Shown: positions 56,830 to 64,000 of the stretch, piece by piece
Numbering within the stretch: position 1 is the first letter of the stretch
Layout of the letters: every line of letters begins with the position of its first letter
Assembly (NCBI RefSeq): GCF_026157105.1
Contig: NZ_JANPVQ010000001.1
Coordinates: 1,357,501 to 1,421,500, forward strand
Source: Sphingomicrobium marinum
Lineage (GTDB): Bacteria; Pseudomonadota; Alphaproteobacteria; Sphingomonadales; Sphingomonadaceae
Direction: 5' to 3'
Length of the DNA stretch: 64,000 bases
The notes under the pieces: generated by a model
The model's input: the letters and a program-made list of their open reading frames with translations, nothing else
Told to the model about the DNA's origin: nothing
The model's database searches: none
Program-made: the position numbers and the translations under genes

Positions 56830-58208
56830 GCCTAGAAGTGCTGGTCGTCGACGACGAAGCCGATATTCGCGAACTGGTCTCCGGTGTGCTGGAGGACGAG
56901 GGCTACCAAGTCCGCACCGCGGGCAATTCCACCGAAGCGCTCGACGCGATCGAGGATCGCCGCCCGCAGCTCGCCTTGCTCGACGTCTGGCTGCAGGGAT
57001 CGAAGCTCGATGGCCTGCAATTGCTCGAGGAAATCAAGCGCCGCGACAAAACGCTGCCCTGCATCATGATTTCGGGGCACGGAAATCTCGATACGGCGGT
57101 GGCCGCGGTGAAGGCCGGCGCGGTCGACTTCATCGAAAAGCCCTTCGAAGCCGAAAAGCTGCTCCACCTCGTCGAACGCGCGACCGAAACGCAGCGCCTG
57201 CGCCGCGAGAATGAAGAATTACGCGCGCAGGCCGGGCAGGAAGACCAGCTCAACGGTTCCTCGGCCTCGCTCAATGCCGTACGCGCTACGCTGAAGCGCG
57301 TCGCACCCACCGGCAGCCGCGTGCTCATCACCGGGCCTGCAGGCGTGGGCAAGGAGATCGCGGCGCGCACGATCCACCAATGGAGCACGCGCGCAGCGGC
57401 GCCATTCATTTCGGTCTCGTCCGCCATGATGGATCCGGACCGCGTCGAAGAAGAGCTTTTCGGCACCGAGAAAGACGGCGTCTCGACACCCGGACTGCTC
57501 GAACAGGCGCACGGCGGCACGCTATTCCTCGACGAGATCGCCGATATGCCGGCCACCACGCAGGCCAAGATCCTGCGGGTGCTGACCGACCAGAGCTATA
57601 CGCGGGTAGGGGGGCAGCGCCCCGTGAAGGTCGATGTGCGCGTCTTGTCGGCGACCGCCAAGGACCTGCAGGCTGAGATCGACGCCGGGAAATTCCGCGA
57701 AGACCTTTTCTATCGCCTCAACGTGGTGCCCGTGCGCATCCCGCCATTGAACGAACGCCGCGAAGACATTCCGGTCCTGGTCGAGCATTTCCTTGCACGC
57801 TTTGCTGCCGAGCGGCGCATCAAGCCGCCCCGTGTGTCGGATGAAGCGCTGGCCGCACTACAAGCGCACGATTGGCCCGGAAACGTACGCCAGCTTCGCA
57901 ACATCATGGAACGCACCATGATCATGATGCCGGGCGATCGCGCCGAGTGTATCGACGTCGACCTGCTTCCCGCCGAGGTCACCGACGGCAAGGCTAGCGG
58001 TGGCATCACGGTGACCAGTTCGGTCGCGATCATGGGCTCGCCGCTGCGCGAAGCCCGCGAAAATTTCGAGCGTGAATATTTGCGCATTCAGATTCGTCGT
58101 TTTTCTGGCAATATCTCCCGCACGGCAGCCTTTATCGGGATGGAGCGGTCGGCGCTGCATCGCAAATTGAAGGCGCTGGGTATCCAGGACAAGCGCGGAG
58201 ACAAGTAA
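56826..58208 (+). CDS. ntrX: NtrX response regulator lacking the GAFTGA loop
   Basis: 460 residues. Receiver domain 1-120 with acidic pair VVDDEADIREL, phospho-Asp in LALLDVWL and the lysine in IEKPFE. The AAA+ domain starts with TGPAGVGKEIAARTIHQ near 165, then GGTLFLDEIADMPA. Where sigma-54 activators have GAFTGA, this reads ELFGTEKDGVSTPGLLEQA, so contact with sigma-54 is unlikely. A Fis-type HTH closes the protein (NISRTAAFIGMERSALHRKL). The start overlaps the ntrY stop (ATGA). Confidence 0.95.
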   Translation: MSLEVLVVDDEADIRELVSGVLEDEGYQVRTAGNSTEALDAIEDRRPQLALLDVWLQGSKLDGLQLLEEIKRRDKTLPCIMISGHGNLDTAVAAVKAGAVDFIEKPFEAEKLLHLVERATETQRLRRENEELRAQAGQEDQLNGSSASLNAVRATLKRVAPTGSRVLITGPAGVGKEIAARTIHQWSTRAAAPFISVSSAMMDPDRVEEELFGTEKDGVSTPGLLEQAHGGTLFLDEIADMPATTQAKILRVLTDQSYTRVGGQRPVKVDVRVLSATAKDLQAEIDAGKFREDLFYRLNVVPVRIPPLNERREDIPVLVEHFLARFAAERRIKPPRVSDEALAALQAHDWPGNVRQLRNIMERTMIMMPGDRAECIDVDLLPAEVTDGKASGGITVTSSVAIMGSPLREARENFEREYLRIQIRRFSGNISRTAAFIGMERSALHRKLKALGIQDKRGDK

Positions 58209-58214
58209 GCAATC

Positions 58215-58646
58215 ATGAGCAAGCCGCGTAGCGAGGTGCAGGATCTGTTCCTGAATGCCTGTCGCAAGGAAAAAGTCCCTGTTAGCCTGTTCCTGATGAA
58301 GGGCGTGCGTCTTCAAGGAAATATAGCGGGTTTCGGGACTTACAGCATTTTGCTGCGCCGTGATGGTAGCGAACAGCTGGTCTACAAGCACGCCATTTCG
58401 ACGATCGTGCCGGGCGCCAAGCCGACACTGGACCTGCCCGAATATGCCGGGGAGGGGATGCAGGACCAGTTCCTCGATCGCGCTGCCGGCGGCGAGGTCA
58501 CGGTGTTTCTGCTCAATGGCGTCATGCTGCGCGGCACCTTGATCGGCCATGACGGCTTCGTGCTGCTGCTCCTGACGGCAGAAGAGCCGCAACTCTTGTT
58601 CAAGCACGCCGTTTCTACCTTGCAGATAGGTGGAGAACGACGCTGA
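58215..58646 (+). CDS. hfq: RNA chaperone Hfq with two tandem Sm domains
   Basis: 143 residues, where usual Hfq has one 65-residue core. The first domain (about 7-66) has [20 protein letters not shown] and the canonical YKHAIST with Sm1 and Sm2. The second (about 82-140) repeats this as [39 protein letters not shown] and FKHAVSTLQ. The two are clearly diverged duplicates. A short spacer ([12 protein letters not shown]) joins them. It sits seven bases after ntrX and before hflX, the classical alphaproteobacterial hfq place. A trimer would then give the usual six-lobed ring. Confidence 0.93.
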   Translation: MSKPRSEVQDLFLNACRKEKVPVSLFLMKGVRLQGNIAGFGTYSILLRRDGSEQLVYKHAISTIVPGAKPTLDLPEYAGEGMQDQFLDRAAGGEVTVFLLNGVMLRGTLIGHDGFVLLLLTAEEPQLLFKHAVSTLQIGGERR

Positions 58647-59941
58647 GCGTCTTTGAACGGGAAAATGCGGACGGGATAGCCAGGGGCGAAAAAGCGCTGC
58701 TGGCGGTGCCGGACATCGTGGGCCAGCCCGCCTCACGCAGCACCGATGCGCGGATCGAGGAGGCCAAGGGACTTGCCGAGGCCATCAGCATCGACGTGAT
58801 CGAAGCGCGCGCGTACCGCATCCGATCGGTGCGCCCCGCCAGCCTGTTCGGCATGGGGCAGGCGGCGGAGATGGGCGAGATCGCCAAGGAAGCGGGTGCC
58901 GGCCTGCTTCTCGTCGACGCGGCGCTCAGTCCCGTCCAGCAGAAGAATCTCGAAGACGCGACGCAGTGCAAGGTAATCGACCGTACCGGCCTGATCCTCG
59001 AGATTTTCGGCGAACGCGCGGCGACCGCGGAAGGCCGGCTGCAGGTCGAACTGGCGCATCTCGACTACCAGGCCGGTCGGCTTGTGCGTTCGTGGACCCA
59101 CCTTGAACGCCAGCGCGGCGGTTTCGGCTTCCTGGGCGGCCCGGGTGAAACGCAGATCGAGGCCGACAGGCGCATGATCCGCGATCGCATGGCCAAGATC
59201 CGCCGCGAGCTCGAACAGGTGAAGAAGACCCGCGGGCTGCACCGCGACCGGCGCCAGCGCGCACCGTGGCCGGTGGTCGCGCTGGTCGGCTATACCAATG
59301 CTGGAAAGTCCACGCTTTTCAATCGGCTGACGCGCGCTGACGTCATGGCCGAAGACCTGTTGTTCGCGACGCTCGACCCGACGATGCGCGAAATCCGTGT
59401 TCCCGGGCACGACAAGGTGATCTTGTCCGACACGGTGGGTTTCGTCTCCGACCTGCCGACCCAATTGGTGGCGGCTTTCCGCGCCACGCTGGAGGAAGTC
59501 GCCAGCGCCGACCTTATCCTCCATGTCCGCGATATCGCGCATCCCGATACCCAGGCACAGGCCGACGATGTCGCGACCGTTCTCAAGGAATTGGGGCTGG
59601 AGGGGGAGGGCGCGCCGCCGCAGCTGGAAGTCTGGAACAAGATCGACCTGCTCGAAGGCGATCGCGGCGATGATATATTGGGCGAGGCAAAGCGCCGCGA
59701 CGACGTCATGGCGATTAGCGCCGTGAGCGGGGAAGGGGTCGACAATCTGCTCGAACACGTCGGCAAGGCGCTCTCATTGGGCGCGAAGACCTATGAGATC
59801 ACGCTGCCGGCGGGCGACGGCGCGCGCCTGAGCTGGCTCCATCAATATGGCAAGGTGCTGGACAGCCGGCTCGATGGCGAGACGCTGCACCTCGATGTTC
59901 AGCTCGATCCCGCGAACAAGGCCCGTTTCGACTCGCTCTGA
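58643..59941 (+). CDS. hflX: GTPase HflX
   Basis: 432 residues if read from the CTG at 58643; 411 from the GTG at 58706. The longer reading begins [20 protein letters not shown], has GGAG seven bases before the CTG, and overlaps the hfq stop as CTGA, so I prefer it. The N-terminal HflX domain has [13 protein letters not shown] and [12 protein letters not shown]; the GTPase has [14 protein letters not shown] near 218, DTVGFV and a NKID box (WNKIDLLEG). HflX is a ribosome-binding GTPase that rescues or splits stalled ribosomes. Confidence 0.93.
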   Translation: MSVFERENADGIARGEKALLAVPDIVGQPASRSTDARIEEAKGLAEAISIDVIEARAYRIRSVRPASLFGMGQAAEMGEIAKEAGAGLLLVDAALSPVQQKNLEDATQCKVIDRTGLILEIFGERAATAEGRLQVELAHLDYQAGRLVRSWTHLERQRGGFGFLGGPGETQIEADRRMIRDRMAKIRRELEQVKKTRGLHRDRRQRAPWPVVALVGYTNAGKSTLFNRLTRADVMAEDLLFATLDPTMREIRVPGHDKVILSDTVGFVSDLPTQLVAAFRATLEEVASADLILHVRDIAHPDTQAQADDVATVLKELGLEGEGAPPQLEVWNKIDLLEGDRGDDILGEAKRRDDVMAISAVSGEGVDNLLEHVGKALSLGAKTYEITLPAGDGARLSWLHQYGKVLDSRLDGETLHLDVQLDPANKARFDSL

Positions 59942-59948
59942 CCGCGGA

Positions 59949-60683
59949 TCAAGCGCGCTTGGCGGCTTGCCAGAGCGCTTCCTTGTCTTCGAGATCCATG
60001 TCAACGAAACCCGGTGCTGTTTCGATCGACCGAAAGCGCTTTTCAAACTTGCGATTGGCTTTGCGTAGAGCTTCTTCGCTATCGATCTTGAGAAACCGTG
60101 CGAGGTTTACAACCGCAAATAGGAGATCGCCAATTTCCTCTTCGCGCGCGGAATCGCTGTCGGCCGCTTCGACCTCGGCAAGCTCTTCGACGATCTTTTC
60201 CTTGGCGCCAGTGGCATCGGGCCAGTCGAAACCGGTGCGAGCGGCGCGCTTCTGCAGCTTCTGGGCACGTTCGAGCGCAGGTAGTGCAAGCGCGACGCCC
60301 GCCAAGGCGCTCTGATCGTCGCTTTCCTTGCGTTCGGCGGCCTTGATTTCTTCCCACAGGTGATGGCCGCCTTCATCGGCTTCACCGAAGATATGCGGAT
60401 GGCGGCGTTCCATTTTGTCGCAAATGCGCGCGAAGACGTCGTCGAGCGTGAAATGCCCGTCTTCCTCGGCCATGACGCTGTGAAAGATCACTTGTAGCTG
60501 CAAATCGCCCAATTCGTCGGCCAGGTCGTCCATATCCTCGCGCGCGATGGCATCGGCAACTTCGTAGGCTTCTTCGATGGTGTAGGGCGCGATCGTCGCG
60601 AAGGTCTGGACGCTATCCCATTCGCAGCCGGTCTTCTTGTCGCGCAGCCGGCGCATGATAGCAGTCAATCGTTCGATGCTCAT
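59949..60683 (-). CDS. mazG: Nucleoside triphosphate pyrophosphohydrolase MazG
   Basis: 244 residues with two MazG repeats. The first has CEWDSVQTFATIAPYTIEEAYE near 19-40 and ELGDLQLQVIFHS near 59; the second lies near 165-215 (EKIVEELAEVEAADSD; EEEIGDLLFAVVNLARFL). Acidic residues in EEAYEVADAI coordinate magnesium. MazG removes aberrant NTPs and can lower ppGpp. It is convergent with hflX, eight bases apart. Confidence 0.96.
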   Translation of the reverse strand: MSIERLTAIMRRLRDKKTGCEWDSVQTFATIAPYTIEEAYEVADAIAREDMDDLADELGDLQLQVIFHSVMAEEDGHFTLDDVFARICDKMERRHPHIFGEADEGGHHLWEEIKAAERKESDDQSALAGVALALPALERAQKLQKRAARTGFDWPDATGAKEKIVEELAEVEAADSDSAREEEIGDLLFAVVNLARFLKIDSEEALRKANRKFEKRFRSIETAPGFVDMDLEDKEALWQAAKRA

Positions 60684-60827
60684 TCGATCACAATGGCGCG
60701 AATATGTGATTAGGCAAGGAAAGAGGGCTTGAGAAACGCACGATCGGCGCTTTTCCTAGTGAAATCAGTAAGTCTGATAATATGTATTATGTAAAATGGC
60801 TTAGTATAGAGGAATGCGGCGGCCACG
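60684..60827. other. AT-rich intergenic stretch upstream of mazG
   Basis: 144 bases without a gene. The right half is unusually AT-rich (about 60765-60815) and contains the palindrome ATAAT-ATGT-ATTAT. It follows the end of the aspartic protease gene and precedes mazG, so a mazG promoter is the likely content, but I see no convincing -35/-10 pair. Confidence 0.4.
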
Positions 60828-61412
60828 TTACGGCTGAAGGATCAGCCAGTCCCCTTCGACCCGCCAGCTTTCAAGCGAGCTGAGCCAATTCATCCCGATC
60901 ACGTTAAGATCGTCGCGCTCCGCGACATGCACGCGCATATTGTTGCGTTCGATCGGGCCGACATCGAAATCCCGTGCGCGCGTACTGTACATGCCAACCG
61001 TGCCGTTCGCGGTCTGAACCACCACATTGGGTTGCCCGCTGATCTGCAAGCCGGCCTCACGCGCCGCACTTTGACCCAGCGTCGTCACAGTCGCGCCGCT
61101 GTCGACCATGAATTCGATCGCCGCCCCATTGACGTCGGCTTCGAGGTAGAAATGGCCGTCGATCGACTTGGGAACGCGCAATGTCTCGCCCTGGACGACG
61201 GGCTGCCCGGTGATTTCGGTGCTAACCCGCTGCGCGACATAGGAAAAATCGTCGCGGAAGGTGAAAATTACGAAGAAAAGCGCGAAAATGCCGATCCATG
61301 CCAGCGCCATTTTTGCCAGCTTGCCGATGGGTTCACCCGATCGCGACATGAAGAAGACGAGGAATCCCACCAGGACGATCAACATGATCCATTCGGGGAC
61401 ATTCGGGCTCAA
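60828..61412 (-). CDS. Retropepsin-like aspartic protease, membrane-anchored
   Basis: 194 residues. Two N-terminal membrane helices (about 8-24 and 35-52) are followed by a retropepsin-like domain with the active-site triad FMVDSGATVTTLG near 102. The second strand set (QTANGTVGMYSTRARDFDVG) and the end VIGMNWLSSLESWRVEGDWL match the TIGR02281-type clan AA proteases of alphaproteobacteria. The active site probably faces the periplasm. The start is close to the stop of the MBL hydrolase (four-base overlap). Confidence 0.9.
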   Translation of the reverse strand: MSPNVPEWIMLIVLVGFLVFFMSRSGEPIGKLAKMALAWIGIFALFFVIFTFRDDFSYVAQRVSTEITGQPVVQGETLRVPKSIDGHFYLEADVNGAAIEFMVDSGATVTTLGQSAAREAGLQISGQPNVVVQTANGTVGMYSTRARDFDVGPIERNNMRVHVAERDDLNVIGMNWLSSLESWRVEGDWLILQP

Positions 61413-62176
61413 ATCTCGATCTCCAGTCCATCATGGGCGGGCGCTGCCCAATCGGGCAATGTCTGCTTGAGATGGTTATAGTCCATGACAATGTCGAGAT
61501 GAGTCAGCCAAAGCTGGCCGACCTCGAGTTCCCGCGCCCAGCCAAGGACGGCGTCGAGATGCGCGTGCGTCGGATGCGGCTTCAGCCCCAGACAATCGCA
61601 GATCCACACATCCGCGCCCGCGTAAAGCGACGCCATGTCTTCGGTTAAGTCATGGAAATCAATGGCGTAGACGAGTGACCTATCATCCTGATCGAAGCGA
61701 ATGCCAAGGCTGGTGATCCCGCCATGCGGCTGATCGACGAACCGCAGCCTCCCCCCTCCCCAGGCTCGATCATTCGTTTCGAGGATCTCGGGCGCCAGGA
61801 TCGCGTCGTAATAACGATGGCCCGAAAAGGCATAGGAGAAGCGACTTTCTAGCCCAGCCATGGTCTGCGCGCGCGCCCACAGCGGCATCTTTCGTCCCGC
61901 TACCCTTGCCAATTGCCGCAGATCGTCGATGCCGTGCGTATGATCGGCATGATCGTGCGTGATGATCGACGCATCGATATCGGCCCGGCCCGCATCGAGA
62001 AGTTGCTGGCGAAGGTCGGGCCCACAATCGACCAGCAATGTCTCGCCGCCGCTGTCGATCAGGATTGACGAGCGCGTACGCCGGTTACGTGGTTCATTGG
62101 GATCGCATCGTCCCCAATCGTTTCCGATCCGCGGCACGCCCGACGACGTCCCGCACCCCAGAACACGAACCTTCAC
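61409..62176 (-). CDS. MBL-fold metallo-hydrolase (PhnP-like phosphodiesterase)
   Basis: 255 residues. MKVRVLGCGTSSGVPRIGNDW at the start is typical of the PhnP-like branch; the metal motif is ITHDHADHTHGIDDLRQL near 75-90, with further ligands in DCGPD, YAIDFHD and LTHLD. The likely reaction is hydrolysis of a phosphodiester. It is coupled to tatD upstream (ATGA-type overlap at 62173-62176), as in many alphaproteobacteria where tatD is followed by this hydrolase. Confidence 0.93.
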   Translation of the reverse strand: MKVRVLGCGTSSGVPRIGNDWGRCDPNEPRNRRTRSSILIDSGGETLLVDCGPDLRQQLLDAGRADIDASIITHDHADHTHGIDDLRQLARVAGRKMPLWARAQTMAGLESRFSYAFSGHRYYDAILAPEILETNDRAWGGGRLRFVDQPHGGITSLGIRFDQDDRSLVYAIDFHDLTEDMASLYAGADVWICDCLGLKPHPTHAHLDAVLGWARELEVGQLWLTHLDIVMDYNHLKQTLPDWAAPAHDGLEIEI

Positions 62177-62952
62177 GCTGTTGCTTTATCAAACAGTCTG
62201 AAGAAGTTGGCAGTGCTCTTTGACTTTACTTCTTCGATAGTTTCGCCGCGCAGATCCGCCACGAAAGCCGCGGTATCGGCGACAAAAGCGGGCTCGCACG
62301 TCTTGCCGCGATTGGGCACCGGGGCAAGGAACGGGCTGTCGGTTTCGACCAGAAAGCGATCGTCTGGAAGAGTCTTTGCCGTTTCCCGCAGATCCTTGGC
62401 GTTCTTGAAGGTCACGATTCCGCTCAGCGAAATGTAAAATCCGAATGCCAGCGCTTGGTCGGCCAGCCACTGCGAACTGGTAAAGCAATGCAGCACGCCG
62501 CGCACGCCGCCTTTCTCGACAGCACGCGACAGGATCTCGGCCGTGTCTTCTTCGGCATCGCGCGTATGCACAACGAGGGGCAGCCCGGTGCGCCGCGAAG
62601 CTTCGATATGCGCCGCAAACCGCTCTTTTTGCGCCTCGCGGTCCGACTTGTCGTAATAATAGTCGAGGCCGCATTCGCCAATCGCGATGACTTTGGGGTG
62701 TTGCGCCGCCTCGACCAGCGCTTCGACCCCAAGATCGGGGTGGTTGTCGGCCTCGTGCGGATGAACGCCGATGGTCGCCCAGACATCATCGTTGCGTTCC
62801 GCCGTCGCGATAATATCGCCCCATTCGCTCTGGCGCGTCGAGATATTGAGCATGCCGGTGACGCCGCGGGCGCGTGCGTTGGCGAGAACCTCGTCCTGGC
62901 GCTCGACCAGGCCTTCATAGTTCAGATGGCAATGGCTATCGATCAGGCTCAT
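62173..62952 (-). CDS. tatD: TatD-family metal-dependent DNase
   Basis: 259 residues. Metal sites: IDSHCHLNYEG at the N terminus, GECGLDYYYDKS near 92, VVHTRDAEEDT near 125, HCFTSS near 152, and ETDSPFLAP near 203. TatD is a 3'-5' exonuclease active in DNA repair. The ATG at 62952 overlaps the metG stop in an ATGA; the frame is open further up to 63213 but inside metG. Confidence 0.95.
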   Translation of the reverse strand: MSLIDSHCHLNYEGLVERQDEVLANARARGVTGMLNISTRQSEWGDIIATAERNDDVWATIGVHPHEADNHPDLGVEALVEAAQHPKVIAIGECGLDYYYDKSDREAQKERFAAHIEASRRTGLPLVVHTRDAEEDTAEILSRAVEKGGVRGVLHCFTSSQWLADQALAFGFYISLSGIVTFKNAKDLRETAKTLPDDRFLVETDSPFLAPVPNRGKTCEPAFVADTAAFVADLRGETIEEVKSKSTANFFRLFDKATA

Positions 62953-64000
62953 TCGCCGTCCTCCGCCGCAAGCTCGAGCCGCGGGAAGGCGGGGGTCGGT
63001 TTGTCGATGGCCTGCCCCTCCCCTTGCCCCAACTGGTCGAGGATCGACTGCGCACCCGTCGGCACGACAGGAAGGATCGCTTGCGCCAACGGCTTCAACG
63101 CGGCCGCCAGCGTACCAAGCACCTCGGCCATGCGATCGGGATCGGTTTTCTTCAACGCCCATGGTGCCATCGCATCGACATAGGCATTGCAGGCATAGAC
63201 CGCATTCATCCAAGCCTCGATGCCCTGCGAAAAGGCCCAGCGATCGAAGGCGGCGGGAAGCTTTTCGGTCGATGACGTCGTGACGTCATCTAGTAACGCC
63301 TTGTCTTCGCTCAAATTTCCGGCAGCAGGGATCACGCCGTCGCAATTCTTATGGATCATCGAAAGCGTGCGCTGCGCCAGATTGCCGAAGCTGTTAGCGA
63401 GTTCGGCGTTGACGCGCGTCACCAGCGCTTCTTCGCCCACCGCACCGTCCTGGCCATAGGTGACCTCACGCAGCAGGAAGTATCGCAGCGCATCGACGCC
63501 GTAGCGTTCGACCATGACCTGCGGATCGACCACGTTGCCGAGGCTCTTCGACATCTTGACCCCGCCTTCGCCAAGCAAGTGGCCATGGGCGTAAACTTGC
63601 TTGGGGAGCGCAATCCCCGCGCTCATCAGGAAGGCCGGCCAATAGACCGCGTGGAAGCGGATGATGTCCTTGCCGATCAGGTGAACATCGGCGGGCCAAT
63701 ATCTGTTCCACGTCGCGCCGCCATCGGGGTAGCCGACGCCGGTGATATAGTTGGTCAGCGCATCGACCCACACATACATGACGTGATCGGGGCTACCGGG
63801 CACTTGTACGCCCCAGTCGAAACTGGTGCGGGAAACGCTGAGATCGCGCAGGCCGCCCTCGATGAAGCGCATCACTTCGTTGCGGCGGCTATCGGGCTGG
63901 ATGAAATCGGGATTGGCCGCGATGTGATCGAGCAGAGGCTGCTGGTAGGCCGAAAGTTTAAAGAACCAGGTCTCCTCGACCGTCCATTCGACCGGCGTGC
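62949..64000 (-). CDS. metG: Methionyl-tRNA synthetase, C-terminal part
   Basis: The frame is open to the window edge, so the N terminus lies beyond 64000; about 350 residues are seen. The first of these (VEWTVEETWFFKLSAYQQPL) are the end of the catalytic domain's insert. YWPADVHLIGKDIIRFHAVY, ALPKQVYAHGHLLGEGGVKM and the KMSKS loop (VKMSKSLGNVVDP) follow, then the anticodon-binding helical domain. No C-terminal tRNA-binding beta domain is present. It charges tRNA-Met. Followed by tatD and the MBL hydrolase in one leftward operon. Confidence 0.96.
   Translation of the reverse strand, partial: TPVEWTVEETWFFKLSAYQQPLLDHIAANPDFIQPDSRRNEVMRFIEGGLRDLSVSRTSFDWGVQVPGSPDHVMYVWVDALTNYITGVGYPDGGATWNRYWPADVHLIGKDIIRFHAVYWPAFLMSAGIALPKQVYAHGHLLGEGGVKMSKSLGNVVDPQVMVERYGVDALRYFLLREVTYGQDGAVGEEALVTRVNAELANSFGNLAQRTLSMIHKNCDGVIPAAGNLSEDKALLDDVTTSSTEKLPAAFDRWAFSQGIEAWMNAVYACNAYVDAMAPWALKKTDPDRMAEVLGTLAAALKPLAQAILPVVPTGAQSILDQLGQGEGQAIDKPTPAFPRLELAAEDGE

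Overview
The window is a GC-rich, densely packed bacterial chromosome segment. Gene content points to an alphaproteobacterium of the order Sphingomonadales. The main signs are: a pyruvate dehydrogenase E1-beta with a fused lipoyl domain; a short SRP RNA next to dnaX; the order ispDF-dusB-ntrYX-hfq-hflX-mazG; FAD-dependent TrmFO; a double-domain Hfq; and two promoters of the alphaproteobacterial general stress sigma factor EcfG type (GGAAC-N16/17-CGTT). I cannot place it at genus level from sequence alone. No prophage, insertion sequence, CRISPR array or rRNA operon was found.

Layout. 1-2.4 kb: end of a rhomboid protease, then a leftward YqjD/YqjE-like membrane stress operon with an EcfG-type promoter. 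2.4-7.8 kb: eno, an FtsB-like gene, pdhA-pdhB, a degenerate squalene/phytoene-synthase-like gene and an exported EF-hand protein. 7.8-13.4 kb (leftward): trmFO, a host-attachment-family gene with its own EcfG-type promoter and terminator, gyrA and yaaA. 13.5-17.8 kb: an exported TPR protein, a histidine-kinase-like protein, two tRNAs and a polytopic membrane protein between them. 17.8-24.8 kb (leftward): lipoproteins, an M28 peptidase, a radical SAM protein, a lytic transglycosylase and a uracil-DNA-glycosylase-like gene. 24.9-31.5 kb (rightward): ETF-ubiquinone oxidoreductase, a TPR protein, ispE, nnr and a 23S rRNA methyltransferase-like gene. 31.5-34.8 kb (leftward): two MAPEG proteins and a polyamine pair (deoxyhypusine-synthase-like plus type III decarboxylase). 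34.9-45.3 kb: a threonine dehydratase-like gene, two tandem cysteine desulfurases with a ferredoxin, SRP RNA, dnaX, ybaB, an acyl-CoA ligase and ettA. 45.3-50.4 kb (mostly leftward): small stress-like and exported coiled-coil proteins, an NYN-domain protein and carbonic anhydrase. 50.5-64 kb: lipA, ratA, cinA, ispDF, dusB, ntrYX, hfq, hflX, mazG, an aspartic protease, an MBL hydrolase, tatD and the 3' part of metG.

Most genes are housekeeping and many are translationally coupled through ATGA, GTGA or TAATG overlaps. Intergenic gaps are all below about 200 bases. The most noteworthy items are the tandem Hfq, the two EcfG-type promoters, a perfect 16-bp palindrome upstream of ETF-QO, an inverted duplication of the tRNA-Pro 3' end, two genes that seem to start at CTG, an NtrX lacking the GAFTGA loop, and a deoxyhypusine-synthase homologue paired with an ornithine/lysine-type decarboxylase. 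I did not find a clearly new multi-gene system.
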